35,374 nt of DNA from NCBI GenBank assembly GCA_016933615.1, contig JAFGAO010000182.1:1-35374 (forward strand), read 5' to 3'. The notes beneath the pieces are model-generated. The model worked only from the letters and a program-made list of their open reading frames with translations, did no database searches and was not told the DNA's origin. The position numbers and the translations under genes are program-made. The DNA comes from Acidobacteriota bacterium (GTDB taxonomy: Bacteria; Acidobacteriota; UBA6911). Positions 19,373 through 28,239 of the stretch are shown here, piece by piece; position 1 is the stretch's first letter, and each line of letters opens with the position of its first letter.

Positions 19373-20188
19373 ATGTTCAAAAGGCAAAAAGAGGGATCGG
19401 TCGTCTGCCCCTACTGCGGCAAGCTGGTGGGAGTCAACGATTCCGAGTGCTGGAACTGCGGCAGGCGCAACCCGGGCATGTGGGGCTTTGCCCCCTTGCT
19501 GCGCCGTTTCGGTTACAACCTGAGCTTTGTCTCGATTGTGACCTGGGCCTGCGCCGGCCTCTTCATCGCCACCCTGCTTTATGACCCGCGCGGTATCCGG
19601 CCGGGAGGGATGTCGTTGATTCAGCCCAGTTCCGTCAGCCTTTTTATGTTCGGTGCCAGTGGAAGCATTCCTGTCTTCGAGGCCGGCAGGTGGTGGACAC
19701 TCCTCAGTGCCTCTTGGCTTCACGGCGGCGTATTGCATATTCTTTTCAACATGCTGTGGATTCGCCAGCTCGCACCCGCAACGTGTGAGTTGTTTGGAAC
19801 CTCCCGTACGGTGATTATTTACACCGCCTCCTCCATCACAGGGTTCCTGCTCAGTACTGTCGCAGGAATTCCGCTGACGATCGGCGCCTCTGCTCCCATC
19901 TTTGGGCTACTGGGCGCATTGGTTGCCTATGGACGCAGGGGCGGGAGCAGCCGCATAAGCGGCCAGGCCATGACTTACGCCGTGATTTTGTTTGTTTTCG
20001 GATTTCTTGTTCCGGGCATAGACAATGCCGCTCATCTGGGAGGTTTCGCGGGCGGCTTTGCCGTTGCGTGGTTACTGAATCCGTTTCAGGAGGAAAGAGC
20101 GGAACATTTCATTGCTGCCGCCGTCTGTCTTGCGGCGACAGCCCTGTCCATTGTCGTGTCTTTTATCCATACACCCGGCTTGCGATGA
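19373..20188 (+). CDS. Zinc-ribbon/rhomboid-family intramembrane serine protease
   Basis: N-terminal CPYCGKLVGVNDSECWNCGRR; rhomboid WLHGGVLHILFNMLW, GASAPIFGLLGALVAYGRR, AAHLGGFAGGF. SD GAGGGA before ATG 19373; the track ORF begins at 19361. Confidence 0.9.
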   Translation: MFKRQKEGSVVCPYCGKLVGVNDSECWNCGRRNPGMWGFAPLLRRFGYNLSFVSIVTWACAGLFIATLLYDPRGIRPGGMSLIQPSSVSLFMFGASGSIPVFEAGRWWTLLSASWLHGGVLHILFNMLWIRQLAPATCELFGTSRTVIIYTASSITGFLLSTVAGIPLTIGASAPIFGLLGALVAYGRRGGSSRISGQAMTYAVILFVFGFLVPGIDNAAHLGGFAGGFAVAWLLNPFQEERAEHFIAAAVCLAATALSIVVSFIHTPGLR

Positions 20189-20204
20189 ACCGGCGCCTAA
20201 TCCG

Positions 20205-21236
20205 TCATCCTCCAAGGCTGATCATTTCGATCTTTTTCTTCGAATTGGGCCGGTATTCGCCCGAATTCATCGCCTCCAGGCGCTCTTCCGAATAGCGGTC
20301 CCGTCTGGCGCTCCAGAGCGAACGGATGGCTGCCACAAGTTCCCCGTCGGTCGCGCCTCCCCGCAGCAGGCGTTTCAGGTCAAATCCCTTGTCCGAAAAC
20401 AGGCACAGCACCAGCTTCCCGTCCGCCGTGAGGCGCGCCCTGGTGCAGCCCCGGCAGAACGGTTCGGTAACGGAGGCGATGATCCCGACATTCCCCGCGC
20501 CGTCCCGGAAGCGGTAATCGACGCTGGGTGCGCTTTCGTCGTTCCTTGCGCCCTCATCCAGCGGGAAAAGCTTTCTGATGGCTTGGAGGATCTCGCCCTT
20601 GGGAACCATAAGGTCGGAAACCCAGTTGTTGGAATTTCCTACGTCCATGTACTCGATGAATCGTATCGGATAGCCGTTCTTTCGGGCGAACGCCACCAGC
20701 TCGATTATGTCGTCATCATTGACGCCCCGCTGAATGACGGAATTCAGCTTTATCGGACTCAATCCGCAAAGGGTGGCTTGCTTCAGCCCGGAAAGGACGT
20801 TGTCGAGGCCGTCTTTGCGGGTCAGACGGTGGAATTTTCCCCGATCAAGAGTGTCGAGGCTGGCGTTGATCCTTTTCAATCCCGCTTTTGCCAGCCCTCG
20901 GGCCTGTTCCGCCAGCAATGAAGCATTCGTTGTAAGGGAAAGATCCTTCAGTCCGTCGACATGCGAAATCTGTCCAACCAGAAATTCCAGGTTATGCCGC
21001 ATCAGCGGTTCGCCGCCGGTAAGGCGAATCTCCTCGACGCCCAGCCCGACAAAAAGGCCCGCCAGCCGGGTAATCTCTTCAAAGGTCAGTATTTCGTGCC
21101 GGTCGATCCACGCGTACTTTTCGAGCGGCATGCAGTATTGGCAGCGGAAATTGCACCGGTCCGTAACCGAAATTCTCAGGTCCTTGAGCGGACGGCCGAG
21201 AGCGTCCGTCAGTCCCCCATCCGTGTTCCTGTCCAT
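20205..21236 (-). CDS. moaA: GTP 3',8-cyclase (molybdenum cofactor biosynthesis)
   Basis: CNFRCQYC radical SAM motif; RLTGGEPLMR; second cluster CRGCTRARLTADGKLVLCLF; C-terminal GG. Confidence 0.96.
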   Translation of the reverse strand: MDRNTDGGLTDALGRPLKDLRISVTDRCNFRCQYCMPLEKYAWIDRHEILTFEEITRLAGLFVGLGVEEIRLTGGEPLMRHNLEFLVGQISHVDGLKDLSLTTNASLLAEQARGLAKAGLKRINASLDTLDRGKFHRLTRKDGLDNVLSGLKQATLCGLSPIKLNSVIQRGVNDDDIIELVAFARKNGYPIRFIEYMDVGNSNNWVSDLMVPKGEILQAIRKLFPLDEGARNDESAPSVDYRFRDGAGNVGIIASVTEPFCRGCTRARLTADGKLVLCLFSDKGFDLKRLLRGGATDGELVAAIRSLWSARRDRYSEERLEAMNSGEYRPNSKKKIEMISLGG

Positions 21237-21431
21237 CCCTCACTCATTCCTCAAGACCATTGGCGAATTTACATGATAGCACGCCCGGTGCGCGGGTCAT
21301 CCCGAAAATTGATACGGCGGTCTTCCATTCCCCCGCGAGGCAAAAATTCCGCAAGTTTGGGGCTCCCCGGTTCCATTTTAAACAGGTTGAGGTATCATGC
21401 ATACCCGATGCTTTATGGGAAGGGACTCATA

Positions 21432-22139
21432 ATGACGCACTCCATTTCTCATGTTATTTTCGATATGGACGGTCTCCTGTTGGACACGGAGCCTTTTTAT
21501 ACGGAAGCTCACGAGATGCTGGCCGCACGATACGGCAAGGTTTTCGACTGGACCGTCAAAAAGAAAATGATCGGTCTTCCCGCCCACGCTTCGGCCCGCG
21601 CCATGATCGATGCCCTCGAGCTGCCTCTTTCCGTCGAGCAATACCTGGAAATGAGGGCGCCTTTGCTGGAGGCCCTTTTCCCGAAAGCGGAACCTATGCC
21701 CGGCGCCGTCGGTCTGACCCGGCGCTTCGAGGGCATGTCCATTCCCCAGGCGGTGGCGACCAGCTCCACCCGGCATCATTACGATCTCAAAACCATCCGG
21801 CACGGTGAGTGGTTCCGCATCTTCAGCATCGTCCTTACAGGAGACAATCCGGGCATCAAAAAAGGAAAGCCGGCCCCGGACATCTTTCTCCTCGCCGCGA
21901 GAATGCTCGGGGTCTCCACGGAACATTGCCTTGTCCTGGAAGATTCTCCCGCGGGCATAGAAGCCGCCCGCGAGGCGGGCATGTACGCCGTAGCGGTACC
22001 GGATCCCAATATGCCCGACAGCGACTATGGACGGGCCCACCAGGTTATCCGTAGCCTGGAGGATTTTGATTTCGCTTCCTGGAGATTCAACCCCCCTTCG
22101 GGATTCGCCGCGGCAACCACGACGCCCTCATTAGGATAA
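21432..22139 (+). CDS. HAD-family hydrolase (pseudouridine-5'-phosphatase/beta-PGM-like)
   Basis: MTHSISHVIFDMDGLLLDTEPFYTEAHEMLAARYGK; GKPAPDIFLLAARMLGV; LEDSPAGIEAAREAGM. True start taken at 21432; the ORF track extends upstream to 20961. Confidence 0.9.
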   Translation: MTHSISHVIFDMDGLLLDTEPFYTEAHEMLAARYGKVFDWTVKKKMIGLPAHASARAMIDALELPLSVEQYLEMRAPLLEALFPKAEPMPGAVGLTRRFEGMSIPQAVATSSTRHHYDLKTIRHGEWFRIFSIVLTGDNPGIKKGKPAPDIFLLAARMLGVSTEHCLVLEDSPAGIEAAREAGMYAVAVPDPNMPDSDYGRAHQVIRSLEDFDFASWRFNPPSGFAAATTTPSLG

Positions 22140-22228
22140 TCCGCGAATTTTTCAGGCGGGAGTTGTCCAAATAAAAACGGGGGCGGGCATCTTGCTTCAA
22201 GAACAGCCCTTACTCTCCCGTCCTTATT

Positions 22229-23326
22229 TTATCCAGCCATGCTGCAAATCCTGCCGGCCGCGACCGAATCGCCGCCATGGCGCAGCGGCGCCTTCCCCTC
22301 CGGGCGGGTCCAGATACGTTCCAGGCTGGATTCGAGATTCCCGATATAAAGGTCCGATGCGGGTATGTGAAGATGCTTCAGGTGGCGCCGGATTCCGGCT
22401 TCCAGAACTTCAAACTCGGGGAAATCGCTGCGATCGGCATAGATCAGCGGTTTGCGGTTGACCACGCAGTCCGACAGGATCCCGAAACCGGGTTTCGATA
22501 CAACGGCGTCCACGGAAGCGACGATATCGGAAAACGGGAACTGCTCCCGCAGCAGGGTATGGATGTTACACCGGCTCCAGGAAAGCGGATGAACGGTGAA
22601 GAATTCATAGTCTTTCAACCGCTCTATCCGGTCCAGGGCCTGCCCGCTCCAGGAAAGGCTCGTAAACGAAATGAGAATCCATTTTTTCCTCATATCGCAG
22701 CGAACTAATCCGGCTATGGCATCCCGCCGGTATTTTCCGGGAGAAGCGACAAGCGGGATGTCCTCAATGACCGGAAACGCCTCCATCGAGTCGCTGAAAG
22801 GCAGCCTCAGCAGCAGATCCGTCTTCCCGTAGGCCTCGCGGATCCTGTCGACTATGCCCGCCCACCGGGGATCCCTTCCGGTAAAACCGGCGTAGATCCA
22901 GTCCCATCCGAAATTTCCGACCGCCATCCGCGGAACGCCCGCTTTCGCCGCGGCTTCCAGAGGAAGGTCTGGAATGTCGCAGATCACCAGGTCGACGCCG
23001 CTCTCCTGCAGGTACCGGATCTCCCGCTCGATCCGCTCTTCCCTCCGGTCAAAAAGCCGTTCGAGGCGGTTTAAGGTTGCGGGTACATCCACGCGTATGG
23101 AGTCCTTCTGAACCATTCCCAGATCGAAGGCATCATTACGGAAGCTGTTCGGTGCGCTGCTGATGCGGTTGAAAAGGAATTCCTGCGGCAGGCCGCTGAC
23201 AACATCAACGGTTAAATCCGGATCCAGGCGATTGAGGGCCCGGATGATGTCGCAGGACCGGACTCCATGCCCGTAGCCGTGGGCGCTGACGTAATAGGCA
23301 ATGACTTTTTTCTTGGAATTTCCCAC
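22229..23326 (-). CDS. Glycosyltransferase-like protein (GT-B fold, related to the N-terminal part of L-arabinokinase-type proteins)
   Basis: KVIAYYVSAHGYGHGVRSCDIIRAL; VDLVICDIPDLPLEAAAKAGVPRMAVGNFGWDWIY; VVSKPGFGILSDCVVNRKPLIY. Confidence 0.75.
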   Translation of the reverse strand: MGNSKKKVIAYYVSAHGYGHGVRSCDIIRALNRLDPDLTVDVVSGLPQEFLFNRISSAPNSFRNDAFDLGMVQKDSIRVDVPATLNRLERLFDRREERIEREIRYLQESGVDLVICDIPDLPLEAAAKAGVPRMAVGNFGWDWIYAGFTGRDPRWAGIVDRIREAYGKTDLLLRLPFSDSMEAFPVIEDIPLVASPGKYRRDAIAGLVRCDMRKKWILISFTSLSWSGQALDRIERLKDYEFFTVHPLSWSRCNIHTLLREQFPFSDIVASVDAVVSKPGFGILSDCVVNRKPLIYADRSDFPEFEVLEAGIRRHLKHLHIPASDLYIGNLESSLERIWTRPEGKAPLRHGGDSVAAGRICSMAG

Positions 23327-23489
23327 GACCTCAATTCCGTTACTGCGACGTATGAAAAGTCCGATGCCAATGGATCAAGACAAGCGAACGAGTGAGGATC
23401 CAATTTCACCTAAGTCGAGAGCAACGCCTGTAAGCCGTTATTTATTGATAGGCAAACAATTTAGGGATTCTTGAGCTCTGGAATTGAGG

Positions 23490-24431
23490 CTATGATTGCG
23501 TGCCGCGCCCGTCCAGCCAGCGTTCCGCCGTCAAAGCGGCCATGCATCCGAAGCCCGCCGCCGTAATGGCCTGCCGGTAATGGCGGTCGTGCACGTCCCC
23601 TGCGGCGAAGACTCCCTCCATGCTGGTTTCCACGCCGTTTTGCGTCACGATGTACCCCTTTTCATCCAGTTCGAGGACGCCCCCCAGGAATTCCGTATTC
23701 GGATGGTGCCCGATACCCATGAAGACGCCGGATACGGGCTCCACTCCCTCTTGCCCGGTTACCGTGTTTTTGAGCTTGACCGCCTTGAGAACTTCGTCGC
23801 CTTCATATCCCGTAATGACGGTATTCCAGAGAAACCGGATTTTGGGATTGTTGCGGGCCCGGTCCTGCATTATTTTGCTGGCCTTCAATGCATCCCGTCT
23901 ATGCACGACCGTCACCTTTGAAGCATGATGCGTCAGCGTCAGCGCCTCCTCCATGGCCGAATCACCGCCCCCTGCAACCATGACTTCCTGGTTGCGGAAA
24001 AACATCCCGTCACAAACGGCGCAGGCGGAGAGCCCCCGGTTGCGGAATTTCTCTTCCCCGGGAAGTGCGAGCCATTTCGCCGCTGCGCCCGTTGCGATAA
24101 TGACCGAACGCGTTTCATGCCAGCCGGATTGGGAACGGATTCTGAATGGCCCGCCGGGCTTGAAATCCGCCTCAAGAGCATCCTCTTCGATCATTTCCGT
24201 CTCGAAGCGAAGCGCCTGTTTTTTCATCATTTCCATCAAATCCGGGCCCTGCACCCCGTCGGGAAAGCCGGGGAAATTTTCCACGTCCGTGGTGAACATG
24301 AGCTGGCCGCCGGGCATCTGTTGCCCCCTTGGTTCCGACGCAAGAATGACCGGAGACAGGTTTGCGCGCGCAGCGTATATGGCTGCGGTGTACCCTGCAG
24401 GCCCTGATCCGACAATAATTACATTGTGCAT
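23490..24431 (-). CDS. trxB: Thioredoxin-disulfide reductase
   Basis: VGSGPAGYTAAIYAARANLSPVI; CAVC redox motif; AGGGDSAMEEALTLTHHASKVTVVHRR; GVFAAGDVHDRHYRQAITAAGFGCMAAL. Confidence 0.95.
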   Translation of the reverse strand: MHNVIIVGSGPAGYTAAIYAARANLSPVILASEPRGQQMPGGQLMFTTDVENFPGFPDGVQGPDLMEMMKKQALRFETEMIEEDALEADFKPGGPFRIRSQSGWHETRSVIIATGAAAKWLALPGEEKFRNRGLSACAVCDGMFFRNQEVMVAGGGDSAMEEALTLTHHASKVTVVHRRDALKASKIMQDRARNNPKIRFLWNTVITGYEGDEVLKAVKLKNTVTGQEGVEPVSGVFMGIGHHPNTEFLGGVLELDEKGYIVTQNGVETSMEGVFAAGDVHDRHYRQAITAAGFGCMAALTAERWLDGRGTQS

Positions 24432-24618
24432 GGCGTCACCTTAAGAAAATTCCTGTTACAAAACCTTTAGATTATAAGCAATTCAGCCGGATTTTGAAAC
24501 GCAATCCATACGCCGTTCTAAATTCGTCCCGCGTTCCATAAACCGCATTGTGCCCGAAAATTTTTCATGATCCGTTTCCCGCCCGGTTTTCACATTATCC
24601 GGTTGAAAGGAGCTCAAC

Positions 24619-25290
24619 ATGAAAACCGACGTAAAATTGCACATTCGTGAAAACAGGGGCCTGCTGGCGATTCCCGAAAAAAAAGCCCTGAACCTGCTGG
24701 CCCGAAACATGCCGCGGTGGATTCATTCCGACCATATGACTCTTCTCGGGCTTTTCGCGATGATTGCAGCCGGCGCAAGTTTCTGGATGTCCGGGATCCA
24801 TAAACCGGTCCTTTTCCTTGTCGTTTTCTTTCTGGCCGTCAACTGGTTCGGAGACAGCCTGGACGGCACGCTGGCACGCTTCCGCAACCGGCAGCGTCCG
24901 CGCTACGGATACTACGTGGATCACGTTATCGACCTGATCGGCACGGCAGCCCTGCTGGGCGGGATCGCTCTGTCCGGATACATGAGCCCGATCATGGCCG
25001 TGGCGCTGCTTGCCGCATTCGCACTGGTCGAAGCGGAAGTTTTTCTAGCCACGCATGTACGGCAGGTCTTCCGTCTGGCCACATTCGGTTTCGGCCCTAC
25101 CGAACTGCGGGTCGTTCTGTCTGCCGGTGCGCTGGTCCTCATGGTCCATCCGTATGTTCAAATCGGCGGGTTTGGACCTTACCTGCTCTTTGACGTGGGC
25201 GGAGCCCTGGCGATTGCGGGTCTTATAACGGCTTTCACATTCTCGTCGATCCGAAACACACGCATCCTGTATCAGATGGAAACCCGGTAG
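24619..25290 (+). CDS. CDP-alcohol phosphatidyltransferase family protein
   Basis: DSLDGTLARFRNRQRPRYGYYVDHVID matches DxxDGxxAR...GxxxDxxxD; multi-TM; SD AAAGGAG. Confidence 0.9.
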   Translation: MKTDVKLHIRENRGLLAIPEKKALNLLARNMPRWIHSDHMTLLGLFAMIAAGASFWMSGIHKPVLFLVVFFLAVNWFGDSLDGTLARFRNRQRPRYGYYVDHVIDLIGTAALLGGIALSGYMSPIMAVALLAAFALVEAEVFLATHVRQVFRLATFGFGPTELRVVLSAGALVLMVHPYVQIGGFGPYLLFDVGGALAIAGLITAFTFSSIRNTRILYQMETR

Positions 25291-25331
25291 AGCACACGAA
25301 CGACCTATTGGAAATTACCCGGATTACCGAC

Positions 25332-25775
25332 ATGCAAATACATTTACGGAATACTTCAACGGCCGGACGATGCCTGATCTTCTATTTGGTGGGAGCCATG
25401 GGCTTTGCCGTCCACATGGGGACTCTTTCCCTGCTTGAAATGGGGATTGGAATGGATTATTACCCGGCATCCATCCTGGCGGTTGAAGCGGCAATCCTGC
25501 ACAACTTCATCTGGCACGGACGGTGGACGTGGGCGGACCGACGCCGAACGTCGCGGAATCCCATCATTGTGCGGTTTCTGTATTTTCACCTGGCAAACGG
25601 CATGACATCACTTTCGGGAATCCTTCTTCTTGTGCCCATTTTTGTGGATACCGTGTCCTTTGATTCCCGGCTGGCCAACATCCTTTCCATAGCCATTTGC
25701 TCCGTCATTAATTTTTTCGCAGGGGATCGTTTTGTTTTCCGCTGCAGCCATACTCAAATGAACTCGGGAGACTGA
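25332..25775 (+). CDS. GtrA-like membrane protein
   Basis: FYLVGAMGFAVHMGTLSLLE...AVEAAILHNFIWHGRWTW...ANILSIAICSVINFFAGDRFVF, four-TM GtrA pattern. ATG 25332 preferred over TTG 25308. Confidence 0.85.
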   Translation: MQIHLRNTSTAGRCLIFYLVGAMGFAVHMGTLSLLEMGIGMDYYPASILAVEAAILHNFIWHGRWTWADRRRTSRNPIIVRFLYFHLANGMTSLSGILLLVPIFVDTVSFDSRLANILSIAICSVINFFAGDRFVFRCSHTQMNSGD

Positions 25776-25777
25776 AC

Positions 25778-26650
25778 ATGGATACAACGCACCGTAAAAA
25801 CGCATTACGGATGCTCGCACTTTCTGCAGGGCTTTTGATTTATCCGATCGCGGCAATCCAGGCCGCCGTTTTGAATCCGGAAACAGCGGAAGCCTGGGAC
25901 GCCTATGTAAGCGCCACCGAAGCGCGCATCGGGCGCGAACTGGAATCAGAAAAAGGATTTCTCGCCGGCGATTTCACTGAGAACGTGAAGGATAAAAGCG
26001 AACGCAATAAAGTATTGTCCGGGGAAATTCCCGTTGCGGCGATGGAATCCACCGGTGAGAATGCCACTCGCATCGAAATTTCCAGGGGAAGGATTCATCA
26101 CTGGCGGGGCGCCATTTTTGTTCCGGGAGTGACACTCGGCGGGGTTCTTTCGAGAATTGAAAATCCCGTTCCCGCAGATATGGAACAGGAGGACGTGCTC
26201 GAATCCAGGGTTCTGGAACACTCTCCCGTCCATCTGAAAGTATTCTTGAAATTGCAGCGCTCGAAAATCATCACTGTCGTATACAACACCGAACACAGGG
26301 TCCGTTTCGAGCGCCACGGACCTTACAGGGCTTCCAGCAGAAGCCACGCGACTAAAATTGCGGAAGTCGAACGGCTTGACGGAAACAGGGAACGTGAAAA
26401 ACCCGAAGGGAACGATCACGGGTTTCTGTGGCGCATGAATTCCTACTGGCGTTATGAAGAAACAGACGGCGGAGTCATCGTGGAATGCGAATCTATAACC
26501 CTGAGCCGGTCCGTTCCGGCAGTCCTGGAATTCATGATCCGTCCCCTAATCAAAAAAGTCGCCCGTGAATCGATGGAGAGGACGCTTGTGTCCATGCGCG
26601 AACGGCTGATCCGGAATTTGAAAAACGCACAAAACGGCGCCGCAGACTGA
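25778..26650 (+). CDS. Exported/anchored protein of unknown function, possibly SRPBCC/START-like fold
   Basis: N-terminal hydrophobic signal ALRMLALSAGLLIYPIAAIQAA; GGGAG-type SD replaced by CGGGAG; 2 nt after the GtrA stop. Fold suggestion only by sequence feel (FLWRMNSYWRYEETDGGVIVECESITLSR). Confidence 0.7.
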   Translation: MDTTHRKNALRMLALSAGLLIYPIAAIQAAVLNPETAEAWDAYVSATEARIGRELESEKGFLAGDFTENVKDKSERNKVLSGEIPVAAMESTGENATRIEISRGRIHHWRGAIFVPGVTLGGVLSRIENPVPADMEQEDVLESRVLEHSPVHLKVFLKLQRSKIITVVYNTEHRVRFERHGPYRASSRSHATKIAEVERLDGNREREKPEGNDHGFLWRMNSYWRYEETDGGVIVECESITLSRSVPAVLEFMIRPLIKKVARESMERTLVSMRERLIRNLKNAQNGAAD

Positions 26651-26714
26651 CGCTCGGCTGCGGCTTTCGGGTTTCAGGGCGGATATCCCCGTAAAGCGGA
26701 CCGGCGGCGGAATT

Positions 26715-28238
26715 TCAACGTTCGTCCTTCAATGCCGCACGGGCCGTGGTGGGTTCTATCAGGGTGAAAGCCACCAGACTCCCGATCGCGACGGCCATCA
26801 GCAGCGTTGCGATAACAGCGTGCATCGTGTGAATACGGACGGCCGAGATCGCCAGCATGCATACGAAGAGACAGTCCGCCGAACGGATCCATAACGACAC
26901 CTTCCGGCGCTGCCGGGCAAGCTCGGAAGCATAATATCTGGAAGTGAACCACAGGTGCAGGCGCAGGTTGGCTGCAATCATTACGGCAGCCAGCAGGGGA
27001 AAAAACAGGAGGGAGCCCTCAACGCCTCCCAGCCACTGCTTTACGCGCCACTGTGGGTACACCATGCCGTAGTAACCGAAGCCGGCTGCGGCCTGGTGAA
27101 ACTGCCACCACCAGAGCGGGTGAAGCCGGGGGCCTTTCGTCGCTTTATTGCCGTCGGCGGCACGGGAAGGTTTCGATTCCACTCCGCAGGTTTGGCCCAG
27201 AAGTTCCAGGTCGTCGAGCAGGGCCTGCATGTCCGGATAGCGGTTCTCCGGCCGTTTCCGGGTGCAGCGGCGGACGATACGGTCCAGTTCCTCCGGGATC
27301 GACGGGTCCTCGCGGGTAAGATCCGGCGCTTCCCCTTCAAGGATCCGTGCAATAGTGGCGATGTATCCCGCTTCACCGAAAGGGTGCTTACCCGCTGCCA
27401 TCTCATAGAGAAGAACGCCGAAGGAGAAAATATCCGTACGAAAATCGACATCCGTTCCCAGCAGCTGTTCCGGGGATGCGTAGGCCGGCGTGCCGAGAAA
27501 CATTCCGGCACCGGTAAGACGTGTGTCGTTCCTGCGGCGCTCCCCTTCCTCTATCCGGGCCAGACCGAAATCGAGAATTTTGATGCTTCCTCCGGAGGCA
27601 TGCATGATATTTTCAGGCTTAAGGTCCCGATGAAAAACCCCGTGCCTGTGCGCTTCGGCAACCGCTCTTGCGGTTTGCAGGGCAATATCCAAAAGAGGTC
27701 TTAAGGTCAGGCGGGATCCTCCCATAACTTCGCGCAGTGTCCGCCCCTTTACATACTCCGACACGATGTAAATATCGTCCCCGGATTCCTCAAGGGAATA
27801 CACCGTGGCAATGCCCGGATGGGACAGCCTGGCAGCGGCGCGGGCTTCCCTCCGGATCCGTTCTTTCTGCCGGGAATCCTCCAGGAACTCCTTTGGAAGC
27901 ATCTTTATCGCAACCTGCCGGTCGAGCCGTTCGTCATGGGCCAGATAGACGATACCCATACCGCCCCTGGCAATTTTTTCGATGATCGTATAGGATCCCA
28001 GGCGTTTTCCGGGAGAAATACCGTCCACAACGCTGTCGAGCAGATCGGGAAATGCCCGGGAAGCGGGATTTTCGAGAAAGCCGTCGCTTTTGTGGTGTTT
28101 CAGAAGCGCCGCTATTTCATTCTTTAAATCGGTATCTTCCCCGCAGGCTTTTTCCAGGAAATCGGCCCGGCCGGATTCATCCGCCTCCGCCGCCTCTTCA
28201 AAAATCTCCTTGAGCCGCCGCCACCTTTCAGGGTCCAC
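26715..28238 (-). CDS. Ser/Thr protein kinase with multi-TM C-terminal region (GTG start)
   Basis: IARGGMGIVYLAHD, VAIKMLPKEF, HRDLKPENIM, DFGLARIEEG, SPEQ; C-terminal hydrophobic segments; 1 nt after the ECF sigma stop. Confidence 0.93.
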   Translation of the reverse strand: MDPERWRRLKEIFEEAAEADESGRADFLEKACGEDTDLKNEIAALLKHHKSDGFLENPASRAFPDLLDSVVDGISPGKRLGSYTIIEKIARGGMGIVYLAHDERLDRQVAIKMLPKEFLEDSRQKERIRREARAAARLSHPGIATVYSLEESGDDIYIVSEYVKGRTLREVMGGSRLTLRPLLDIALQTARAVAEAHRHGVFHRDLKPENIMHASGGSIKILDFGLARIEEGERRRNDTRLTGAGMFLGTPAYASPEQLLGTDVDFRTDIFSFGVLLYEMAAGKHPFGEAGYIATIARILEGEAPDLTREDPSIPEELDRIVRRCTRKRPENRYPDMQALLDDLELLGQTCGVESKPSRAADGNKATKGPRLHPLWWWQFHQAAAGFGYYGMVYPQWRVKQWLGGVEGSLLFFPLLAAVMIAANLRLHLWFTSRYYASELARQRRKVSLWIRSADCLFVCMLAISAVRIHTMHAVIATLLMAVAIGSLVAFTLIEPTTARAALKDER

Positions 28239-28239
28239 T

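Noticed and set aside
20961-21431. N-terminal extension of the HAD ORF
   Set aside because: Overlaps moaA antisense; the HAD domain begins cleanly at ATG 21432.
21237-21431. Possible moaA Moco riboswitch in the moaA/HAD intergenic space
   Set aside because: No recognisable conserved riboswitch core visible; insufficient support without a covariance-model search.
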